64,000 nucleotides of DNA from Bryobacteraceae bacterium. Its GTDB lineage: Bacteria; Acidobacteriota; Terriglobia; Bryobacterales; Bryobacteraceae. The position numbers were made by a program, and so were the translations under genes. The DNA lies in assembly GCA_025928545.1 (NCBI GenBank), contig JAICJH010000007.1, positions 1 through 64,000 on the forward strand, written 5' to 3'. Each line of letters begins with the position of its first letter. Position 1 is the stretch's first letter. The notes beneath the pieces were generated by a model that ran no database searches, was not told the origin of the DNA, and worked only from the letters and a program-made list of their open reading frames with translations. This document shows, piece after piece, positions 29,801-35,814 of the stretch.

Positions 29801-32800
29801 GCTATAGCGGTGAATGCGAGTGGCGTTTATGTTTCGGACGGCAGCACCCGTATTCGTTTCATCGATCTCGCCACACCACAAATCACTTTGAACACGGGCA
29901 CTCCGGCTCTGGCAAACGCGGCAGGCACCGGCACCATCGGAGTTGCGACCAGTCCCGCGGGATCGTTGTGGAGTGCGACGAGCGGCGCCGCGTGGCTCAC
30001 GCTGACCACATCGAGCGGCACAGGCGCCGGCAACATTGCGTTCAGTTTCACGGCGAACAATTCCGTATTTCCCCGAACGGCCGCGGTCTCGGTTTTCGGC
30101 AGCCGTTTGTCCCTCACGCAGGCCGGTGCTCCCGCCTCGCTTTCGACTTCGAAGGCGACAGTAGATTCTACGACGGGCAGCGGCTCGGTCACGCTTACCG
30201 TAGCGGCAGGAATTCCGTGGACGGCATCGAGCAGCGCCACGTGGCTCACACCTGTCACGTCGAGCGGTACAGGCGGCGCACTGATTGGCTGGAACTACAC
30301 CGCCAATGCGGGGAACAACGCAAGATTTGCCACACTGTCGATTGCCGGAAAGGTTTTTACTGTTATCCAGTTAGGGGCGTCGGGAGGTTTCACTCCCTGG
30401 GGCAATACCGGGAATGGTTTCATTACGACAATTGCCGGCGGAGGAGGTAGCCAGCCAGGTGACGGCGGGCAGGCAACGTCGGCGCAGTTGAGCAGTTCCA
30501 TGCTTGCTGTGGCCGCCGATGGCAACGGCAATATTTACTTCACGGATAACTATCGGGTGCGGCGCGTCGATTCCGGAACCGGCATTATCACGACCGTGGC
30601 GGGAAATGGCAATTGCTGCATCGGTGGGGGTGACGGCGGTCCCGCAACGTCCGCCTACCTCTACTTAGCGAATGGTCTTGCGCTGGACACTCCAGGCAAC
30701 CTTTATATCTCCGAATCCAGCAACCGAATCCGGCGTGTCGACGCAGTGAGCGGTCTCATTACGACCATTGCCGGAAACGGGAGTGCGGGTTCAACGGGAG
30801 ATGGCGGCCCGGCAACCGCGGCACTCATCAATAACCCGACTTCGATCGCAATGGATCGATTGGGCCATCTGTACTTCACGGAGTCGAACAAGGTAAGGGT
30901 TATCGATACCGGCAGCGGAATTATTTCAACTGTGGCCGGAACGGGGCTCGCCGGCTATACGGGCGACGGCGGGCCCGCCAGCCAGGCTGCCGTGAGCGCA
31001 CCCAATAGCCTGGCGGTGGACGGGGCGGGAAACGTGTTCATCAATGACTCCGGCAACTACCGCATCCGCCGAATCGACGCGGCAACTGGTTATATGTCTA
31101 CCGTGGGGGGAAATGGTTGCTGCGGATCGAATGGCGATGGGGGGCCGGCAACGCAGGCGCTATTCGGGGGCGGAATTTCGCTGGCGGCAGACAACGCAGG
31201 AAATCTATTTTTGTCAGACAGGGGCAACTACCGAGTCAGGCGAATCGATGCAATCTCGGGAAATATCTCAACCGTGGCTGGAAATGGCGGTTACGGCTTC
31301 GCGGGCGATGGAGGGCCGGCAACTGGCGCGCTACTCAACAATCCTAACGGCGTTGCGATAGACGCGGAAGGAAATCTCTACCTGGCTGACAGCGGCAATT
31401 CAAGAATTCGTTTCGTAGACTACGCAAGTCCCGCGGTCAGTTTTTCCGCAGCAGCTGTCACAGTTGCGGCGACGGGCGGCACAGGATCGTTTACTTTTAC
31501 AATCAGTCCGTCTACGGCTTCGTGGTCGGCATCCAGCAATACCGCATGGCTGACGTTGACGCCGGCATTCGGAACCGGTGGAGCGACTATCACGTACACG
31601 TTCGCCGCTAACCCAACGCTTGCGCCGCGTTCGGCTGTCATTACCATTCTGGGACGCGCGTTTACGATCAGCCAGTCCGGGCCGGCAATTACTCTGCTCC
31701 CGGCAGTTCAGACGCAGGGCGCGTCCGCAGGCACAGGAACGCTGACGTTGTCGATATCGCCAGCCTTCACCTGGACGGCGCGCAGCAGCGCGGCATGGCT
31801 CACCGCGACGCCTGGAGGCGGGAGTTCCGGCGGCACGCTCAATCTGAGCTGGACAGCAAATCCGGGGGTAACAGCCAGAACCGCAACTGTGTTTGCCGCC
31901 GGGCAGACAGCCACGATCGTTCAGGCCGGCACCGGAACATCTTTTACACCCTGGTCGACCACATCGTACGGGCAAATCGTGACGATTGCGGGTAATGGCA
32001 CGGAGGGATCGTCGGGCGACGGCGGATTAGCCACGCAGGCTCAGATAACGGGTCCGCGCGGCATCGCGGTCGATGGCAGCGGAAATGTCTACATTTCCGA
32101 GAGCGCGCGAATTCGCCGGATTGACACGGTCACCCACAGCATCAGCACTTATGCCGGCAACGGAACGAACGGATATAGCGGCGACGGAGGCCTGGCGACA
32201 TCGGCCACGCTGAGTTATCCATCGGTGTTGGCGCTCGACTCATCCGGGAATCTCTTCATGATCGACAGTCAGAGGATACGGCGCGTGGATGCAGTTTCCG
32301 GGATTATCACCACGGTCGCGGGCAACGGAAGTGCTTCCATCTCGCCGGATGGGGTGGTGGCATCCACGGCGCCTGTATCGCCGGTGGGCATGGCAATCGA
32401 TAGTCAGGGCAACATCTTCCTGACAGAGAATTTCACGTACCGGGTCCGGCGGATCGATGCTGTAACCGGGATCCTCTCCACCTATGCGGGGACAGGCACG
32501 AACGGGTTCACCGGAGATAATGGCCCGGCGCTCGCGGCTCAGTTCTCATACCCCTATGCCATGGCTTTCGATTCGGCGGGGAATCTATATGTCGGAGACA
32601 ATGGCCGGATTCGCCGGATCGACCGGACCACTGGCCTGGTTTCGACGTTCGCCGGGGGCGGACAGTCGCTCGCGGATGCTCTGGCCACAGATGCCGCGAT
32701 ATCCGGACCAGCCTCCATCGCGATCGATGCCACAGGAAATGTCTACTTTTCAAATTCCAGCAACTCCTATGTCCGAAAGATTGATGTCTCGTACGTCCCT

Positions 32801-33805
32801 ACCCCCGTTGTCAGGACCGTTGCGGGACCGGGCAACTCGGGAGCTGACGGTATTCCGGCTTTGCAGGCGCGGCTTTCGACGCCTGGCGCTATCGCGGTGA
32901 ATCCAAGCGGCCTGTATATTTCAGATAGCTCGAATAACAAGCTTCGATTCATCGACTTTTTCACACCCCAAGTCTCTTTGGTAGCGAACAGCGCGTCACA
33001 ACCAGCTAATGCCGGCAGCGGCACGATTACATTCGGGATTGCACCGTACAACGGCGTATGGGTAGCATCGAGCGATTCGGCATGGTTAACGTTATCCGCA
33101 TTCACGGGGACTGGTAACGGTCCAATTACTTACAGCTTTGCGGCCAACACGTCTGCCTCTCTGCGCATCGGAATCATCACGATCCTGGGAACGGCCTTTA
33201 CGGTGACCCAGGTGGGCGCCAGTTCATCCGCGGTCACACTGGCTGTGGGTGATGGCAGCGGCTTCGCGGGCGAAACAGTGGAAATCCCGATTCAGCTCAC
33301 ATCGACCGGGTCTCCCGCGCTATCCGGGTTCCAGCTCGATCTGAACTTCGACCCGACGAAACTAACGTACAAGTCCGCCCGCGCAGGTACGCAGCTCACC
33401 GCTGCGGGCAAGAGCCTTTCCACCAGTGTCCAGCCCAACGGGGACATACGGCTTCTGGCGGTTGGGTTTAACGCGAATGTGATCGCGAACGGGACAGTAG
33501 CCTATGCATCGTTCACGCTAAGTTCTCCATTCAGCACGAGCACGATTACACCGAGGGGATGCAGTTCGACCGATGGGCTGAGCGCCGCCCTCGCGACCGC
33601 CTGTACAGCAGGAACGATTCGGCTGCCTGCATGTGACATCAACTCCGACGGCGCCACGAATGTTTCCGATGTTCAGTTGATCATCAACGAAGCTCTCGGC
33701 GTGAACCTCGCGGTCCATGATCTGAATCATGACGGCACTGTGAATGTTTCGGATGTGCAGAAAGTCATTAATGGGGCGCTCGGGCTTGGATGTCCAGTGC
33801 AATGA
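23861..33805 (+). CDS. Giant secreted NHL-propeller protein ending in cohesin-like and dockerin-like domains (giant 2)
   Basis: About 3314 residues. The GTG at 23861 gives a clean signal peptide (MKTFFALALAVFTVQGLSAS); a TTG at 23849 would add four residues. Parts in order: one BACON-like domain; six NHL propellers of six blades each, with two BACON-like domains between neighbours; one final BACON-like domain; a cohesin-like domain; and a dockerin-like pair at the end. Unlike giant 1 it has no FG-GAP, Ig or IPT block. Vicinal Cys pairs occur in eight inter-blade loops. No membrane anchor or cell-wall signal is seen. It is clearly a paralogue of giant 1 and probably arose by tandem duplication with later gain or loss of propeller units. 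The role is unknown. Confidence 0.88.
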   Translation: MKTFFALALAVFTVQGLSASATLSATSATVATAAGSSSFSLTLTPAAAWTATSSATWLTVSPTSGSASAVITYSWTANTAVPARQARIDVAGKSFFVIQIGSGGAYTPWGSPGYGTISTIAGNGISSTTGDNGPATLAGINRPSAVALDANGNLYIASGGGNQIRRVDTGTGIITTVAGTGSGSYSGDGGPAVSATLNNPIALALDRAGNIYVADYNNGRIRRVDANTGFISTIAGTGNATFGGNGGDGGLATAANVPFPSGLAVDSAGNLFISDHTNRVRRVDAVSGIITAAAGNGTAGFAGDGGPAASASLNSPQKLAFDAVGNLLIADQLNSRIRRVDGVSGLISTIAGGGSGGDGGLATSASMNPYSLTIDNNGNILVGDAGNYSVRRIDTATGIISTVAGGGYGFGGDGGAATSASLNYPSDIVTDALGSLYIADYNNQRIRFVDRATPQIVPASQVINVTAPAGNGTVSFTVTPAAGFWVAASSSAWLSITTTNGSGSGSLSYSYTANTSALTRSAAILIGGKIIQVNQAGSTVTLSPASTTVSAAGGGGALNITVTPSALWTASSSAAWLTVSPSSGSASATLTWSAAANGGANARTAVITAGSKTFSVLQYGVAGIYTAWGLTANGQISTIAGGGGGGDNIPAVQSSLAFPNAVAIDANGNVFIAESARIRRVDAVTGIITTVAGTGVQGFSGDSGAATSAQLRSPTSIAFAGSNIYFADSGNNRIRMIDSGGTITTIAGTGTAGFSGDGGPAILAALKTPLGLVADAAGNLYVGDAGNARVRRIEGQAGTITTVAGTGVFGYTGDGGAALSATMKYPGQLALNRAGDLYIDDAQSYAVRRVDAVTGKISTAAGSGSSCCTLGDGSSALNASMNPVGIAVDAAGNLFIADSGNYRVRKVDTQGIIATIAGTGCCSGATGDGGPALSASMGPANIAVDSCGNIYVIDTSRVRFIDYSTPSVTLSTKTVNALQGGGNGSFTITVAPAGSAWVAISSAAWLTVTTASGSGNSAINYTATLNASLAARTASITVLGQRLIVTQPGAVANLSSFGSEVDSIEGTTAIGLTLSPAVSWSATSSAAWLTVSPASGTTSGNLIISWTANAGTAPRMATILAAGQKYTLLQSGSGKRYSLWDAGPFGTIQTIAGNGQSGSSGDGSLATAAKLAPSHVATDANGNIFIADSNGYKVRRIDASTGIISTVAGNGNYGASGDGGPATSATLYSPQSVAVDFAGNLFIADTSNHRVRRVDAVTGIITTIAGTGTAGFGGDGGPATAAFLSSPRDVAVDGNGILYIADSNNYRIRRIDPASGIITTVAGSGISGFSGDGSAALQAQISTAAAIALNAAGDIFIADSNNYRVRKVSFATGLITTIAGNGSCCSIQTGTLATATSLYGINGLTSDASGNLYLLSNNVNSAYRIDAISGIITLAAGTGTCCNAFSGDGGPAVLAALNYPNYISVDGIGNLYISESYRLRFVDYSTPQISLGTADVRVGASGGSGSTSLTIAPSGTAWIATSSASWLTPSTASGTGSGTLTFSYAANNTFGSRSAGISIFGKTLTVTQSGATASLSPSFVTLSADAGNGFIALLAPAGIGWTVTSSAAWLTPGTASGSGNAIINYSLTANPSQIPRTAAILVAGQAFVIRQLGTGLQYSQWGPGAAGQIRTIVGGASTSYSGDGGPATAASIYNPQAIAFDGNGVMYIADAGNSRIRSVDPATGNIATVAGLSATGFSGDGNQATASSFSNPSGVAVDAAGNIYIADTGNNRVRRVDALTGLVSTVAGGGSAGFSGDGGLATAASLNGPTAILLDAAGNLYIADTQNNVVRRVDALSGIILTWAGNLSGVYGGDNGLATAAGLYRPSGLALDSAGNLLIADSQNSRIRKVNAATGIITTVAGGNTCCSNGDGGPATSAGLSTPTGVAVDSSGNIYIAESGNYRIRRVDGTTGIITTFSGGCCGTSGDGGPASQATFNSPRAIAVNASGVYVSDGSTRIRFIDLATPQITLNTGTPALANAAGTGTIGVATSPAGSLWSATSGAAWLTLTTSSGTGAGNIAFSFTANNSVFPRTAAVSVFGSRLSLTQAGAPASLSTSKATVDSTTGSGSVTLTVAAGIPWTASSSATWLTPVTSSGTGGALIGWNYTANAGNNARFATLSIAGKVFTVIQLGASGGFTPWGNTGNGFITTIAGGGGSQPGDGGQATSAQLSSSMLAVAADGNGNIYFTDNYRVRRVDSGTGIITTVAGNGNCCIGGGDGGPATSAYLYLANGLALDTPGNLYISESSNRIRRVDAVSGLITTIAGNGSAGSTGDGGPATAALINNPTSIAMDRLGHLYFTESNKVRVIDTGSGIISTVAGTGLAGYTGDGGPASQAAVSAPNSLAVDGAGNVFINDSGNYRIRRIDAATGYMSTVGGNGCCGSNGDGGPATQALFGGGISLAADNAGNLFLSDRGNYRVRRIDAISGNISTVAGNGGYGFAGDGGPATGALLNNPNGVAIDAEGNLYLADSGNSRIRFVDYASPAVSFSAAAVTVAATGGTGSFTFTISPSTASWSASSNTAWLTLTPAFGTGGATITYTFAANPTLAPRSAVITILGRAFTISQSGPAITLLPAVQTQGASAGTGTLTLSISPAFTWTARSSAAWLTATPGGGSSGGTLNLSWTANPGVTARTATVFAAGQTATIVQAGTGTSFTPWSTTSYGQIVTIAGNGTEGSSGDGGLATQAQITGPRGIAVDGSGNVYISESARIRRIDTVTHSISTYAGNGTNGYSGDGGLATSATLSYPSVLALDSSGNLFMIDSQRIRRVDAVSGIITTVAGNGSASISPDGVVASTAPVSPVGMAIDSQGNIFLTENFTYRVRRIDAVTGILSTYAGTGTNGFTGDNGPALAAQFSYPYAMAFDSAGNLYVGDNGRIRRIDRTTGLVSTFAGGGQSLADALATDAAISGPASIAIDATGNVYFSNSSNSYVRKIDVSYVPTPVVRTVAGPGNSGADGIPALQARLSTPGAIAVNPSGLYISDSSNNKLRFIDFFTPQVSLVANSASQPANAGSGTITFGIAPYNGVWVASSDSAWLTLSAFTGTGNGPITYSFAANTSASLRIGIITILGTAFTVTQVGASSSAVTLAVGDGSGFAGETVEIPIQLTSTGSPALSGFQLDLNFDPTKLTYKSARAGTQLTAAGKSLSTSVQPNGDIRLLAVGFNANVIANGTVAYASFTLSSPFSTSTITPRGCSSTDGLSAALATACTAGTIRLPACDINSDGATNVSDVQLIINEALGVNLAVHDLNHDGTVNVSDVQKVINGALGLGCPVQ
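24209..32972 (+). repeat. Six six-blade NHL propellers (36 blades) in giant 2
   Basis: Propellers lie at about 24209-25224, 25766-26761, 27302-28324, 28865-29881, 30422-31436 and 31976-32972. I counted six blades in each, from YIAD/RIRR-type cores. The last blade of each ends RxRFVD or RFID, as in giant 1. Some blades are shortened (for example VFIAESARIRR) or degenerate (LYLLSNNVNSAYR). Confidence 0.85.
33232..33540 (+). other. Cohesin-like domain in giant 2
   Basis: It begins VTLAVGDGSGFAGETVEIPI, continues GFQLDLNFDPTKLTYKSARA and ends NGTVAYASFTLSS. The order of strands matches the domain in giant 1, and the two are close paralogues. It is preceded directly by a BACON-like domain. Confidence 0.7.
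33632..33802 (+). other. Dockerin-like EF-loop pair at the C-terminus of giant 2
   Basis: Loops DINSDGATNVSD and DLNHDGTVNVSD both fit the full calcium consensus DxNxDGxxNxxD. Helices VQLIINEALG and VQKVINGALG follow. As in giant 1, a Cys stands just before loop 1 and another at GLGC near the end. Confidence 0.83.
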
Positions 33806-33980
33806 GCGTCGCCTTTTGTGGATGTGCCGGGGAAGCCTGAAGTGATTGCTCTGCCTGCCAAACGCGGCCAGACCTTTCACCGTTCAGTGGTTTATTCAGC
33901 TTCTTTACCGGTACAACTCTTGCCATGGCAGCAACGGATTTGTCATCGCGAATGATGATTGCTATCCTGCCCGCAGGGAC

Positions 33981-34565
33981 ATGCGTAAAGGGTTTACACG
34001 AAGACCACAGAGTGACGAGCCCGCGACGCAACTCAAGAACTACATAACGCCGGGCGGGCTGCAGCGCCTCAAGGAGGAGCATCGGTTTCTGCTCACGAGG
34101 GAACGCCCGGCCGTGACAAAAGTGGTGGCGTGGGCTGCCAGCAATGGCGACAGAAGCGAAAATGCCGATTATCAGTATGGAAAGCGGCGGCTGCGCCAGA
34201 TTGATGGGCGGATTCGCTTCCTCACCAAGCGAATCGATGCCGCCGAAGTGGTGGACCCGGAACGGCCGAGAACGGGCCAGGCTGCAACGCGGATATTCTT
34301 CGGCGCGACCGTGCGCTACGTCAACTCGGCGGGAACGGAGCATACGGTGAGTATCGTTGGCACCGACGAAGTCGATCTCAACCGCAACCACGTGAGTTTT
34401 GTATCGCCTCTGGGACGCGCGCTGATGAAGTCGGCAGAAGGAGACTGCGTGAATCTTGAGGCCCCCGCCGGAACTGAACATCTGACCATCATCGATGTGC
34501 GTTACGAGCGGATTTCGGTGGAACCGTTTCGTGAACCGCCGGGAGCGGAGGCGTCGACAAAGTGA
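33981..34565 (+). CDS. greB: Transcription elongation factor GreB
   Basis: 194 residues. The protein binds the RNA polymerase secondary channel and stimulates cleavage of backtracked RNA. The N-terminal coiled coil shows YITPGGLQRLKEEHRFLL and RPAVTKVV, and the diagnostic GreB tip WAASNGDRSENADYQYGKRR, with acidic residues D and E at the tip. The C-terminal FKBP-like domain shows IVGTDEVD and SPLGRALMKSAEGD. The frame is open upstream to 33846, but homology starts near the ATG at 33981. It carries about 25 extra N-terminal residues (RKGFTRRPQSDEPATQ) compared with E. coli GreB and a short C-terminal extension. Confidence 0.93.
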   Translation: MRKGFTRRPQSDEPATQLKNYITPGGLQRLKEEHRFLLTRERPAVTKVVAWAASNGDRSENADYQYGKRRLRQIDGRIRFLTKRIDAAEVVDPERPRTGQAATRIFFGATVRYVNSAGTEHTVSIVGTDEVDLNRNHVSFVSPLGRALMKSAEGDCVNLEAPAGTEHLTIIDVRYERISVEPFREPPGAEASTK

Positions 34566-34678
34566 GTTTGGCGCAGTCCTGAGGTAAGGCACTCTTCCAC
34601 TGAGTGTCATGACGCAGCAGCACGCTACCGAGATCGCCCGCCCTCATTGAGAATCAACACTTTACGAAACCGTACCAA

Positions 34679-34695
34679 TTGGCACACCTATTGCA
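34679..34695 (+). promoter_or_regulatory. Sigma-54 (-24/-12) promoter for the universal stress gene
   Basis: The bases read TTGGCAC-ACCTA-TTGCA. The sigma-54 consensus is TGGCAC-N5-TTGC[AT], so all key positions match, including the GG and GC doublets at the correct spacing. Transcription would start about 12 bases after the GC, near 34706, leaving a leader of about 210 nt before the gene. Such promoters need an AAA+ enhancer-binding activator, which is not in the window. Confidence 0.75.
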
Positions 34696-34715
34696 CTAGT
34701 AAGGACAACTAAAGT

Positions 34716-34748
34716 GCTGGCGGACGTAACTCCCCTCAAACCGCCAGC
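34716..34748 (+). promoter_or_regulatory. Inverted repeat in the leader of the universal stress gene
   Basis: GCTGGCGG (34716-34723) and CCGCCAGC (34741-34748) form a perfect 8-bp stem with a 17-base loop. It begins about 10 bases after the predicted sigma-54 start, so it would be at the 5' end of the transcript. It could protect the mRNA or act as an operator. It has no U-run, so it is not a standard terminator. Confidence 0.5.
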
Positions 34749-34915
34749 CATTGAGATCGCTTAGCGGGTGCGCTTCGCGATCCGCCCGGCCAACCGGTGC
34801 GCAGATAACATGGAGGAGTAGTTGATTGCCGCGAACTGGACCCTCGCGCAAATAACACTCCTACCCTGCCACCGGATGGTTTCTGGGTCAGTCATTGGGT
34901 CCTGGAAAGGACAGC

Positions 34916-35779
34916 ATGACAATCCGTCGAATTCTCTTCCCTGTCGATTTCTCCGAACGTTCGCGCGCCATAGCTCCGTTTGTATTATCCATGGCGAAGC
35001 GGCATAACGCGAGTGTGGTTGCGATGCACATCATTCAGCCTCCGCCGCCGCTGTATGGGGGCATGAATACCGTTTATCCCGAAAGCTTCGACTATACGGA
35101 GAGCCGCAAGACATTACTGAAGAATCTGGACGAATTCGGCGCCAGAGAGCTGCCCGGGACAGACGTCAGCAGTTTTGTCGACGTCGGCGATCCGGCTACC
35201 TCGATCCTTACTTACGCGCAGGATAACGGCATCGATCTGATCTGTATGCCCACGCATGGGCATGGAGCCTTCCGCCGCGCGCTGCTGGGTTCGGTGACGG
35301 CGAAGGTGTTGCACGATGCGGGCGTTCCGGTGTGGATCAGCGCACACGCGCCGGAAGCCTCGCATCGCGCGCACCCGCAGCCGCGGCATGTTCTGGTGGC
35401 GATCGATCCGGATCACGGCGGGCGTGAGATTCTCGACACGGCTGTGGCACTGGCCGGAGAGACCGGCGCCACGCTTGAAATCGTGACGGCCGTCGCCGAA
35501 GGTGTGATTGCGCCGGGAATGGCGGATGCGGATCTTGAGCAGCTTCTGCTGGACGGGACGCGTGAATTAGTCGCGAAGCTTCAGTTCGAGGCGGGCACGC
35601 AGCTTGGGACCATTATTGAGATCGGCAGCCCGGCAAAGGTAATCCGTGCGGCGGCGTTGAGCCAGAGAGCAGACCTCGTCATTTCGGGCCGCAGCCATAC
35701 TCATGGCCTGCTGGGGCGGCTGCGGGCGAATGGTTATGCCATTATTCGCGACGCGCCTTGCCCGGTGATGAGTATTTGA
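34916..35779 (+). CDS. Universal stress protein, two Usp domains
   Basis: 287 residues with tandem UspA folds. Domain 1 (residues 1 to about 140) begins MTIRRILFPVDFSERS and ends with an ATP-binding-type loop, MPTHGHGAFRRALLGSVTAK. Domain 2 (about 150-287) begins HVLVAIDPDHGG and has a loop GRSHTHGLLGRLRANG without the Gly-Ser/Thr phosphate motif, so only domain 1 looks ATP-binding. The ATG at 34916 has AAGGA spaced 5 bases upstream and was preferred to an ATG 21 bases earlier. Expression is predicted to be sigma-54-dependent. It is cytoplasmic, and the exact stress is unknown. Confidence 0.88.
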   Translation: MTIRRILFPVDFSERSRAIAPFVLSMAKRHNASVVAMHIIQPPPPLYGGMNTVYPESFDYTESRKTLLKNLDEFGARELPGTDVSSFVDVGDPATSILTYAQDNGIDLICMPTHGHGAFRRALLGSVTAKVLHDAGVPVWISAHAPEASHRAHPQPRHVLVAIDPDHGGREILDTAVALAGETGATLEIVTAVAEGVIAPGMADADLEQLLLDGTRELVAKLQFEAGTQLGTIIEIGSPAKVIRAAALSQRADLVISGRSHTHGLLGRLRANGYAIIRDAPCPVMSI

Positions 35780-35814
35780 AGAGCTGAAAGTCCACTGGCT
35801 GGAGGCCGCGGGGT

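Larger units (their letters stand above)
34566..34915. other. 350-bp gap between greB and the universal stress gene
   Basis: No gene is seen. It holds a sigma-54-type promoter (34679-34695) and a hairpin-forming inverted repeat (34716-34748), both listed separately. A weaker inverted repeat CACTC...GAGTG near 34590-34607 could be an activator site or a greB 3' hairpin. Confidence 0.6.

Noticed and set aside
14611..32972. Strong periodicity that could be taken for a CRISPR array or satellite DNA
   Set aside because: The period is about 160 bp, the units differ at nucleotide level but keep NHL residues in one frame, and there are no short identical repeats with unique spacers.
35780..35814. 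Possible terminator between the universal stress gene and the convergent NHL gene
   Set aside because: Only short GC-rich complementarity and no U-run are visible in the 35-bp gap.
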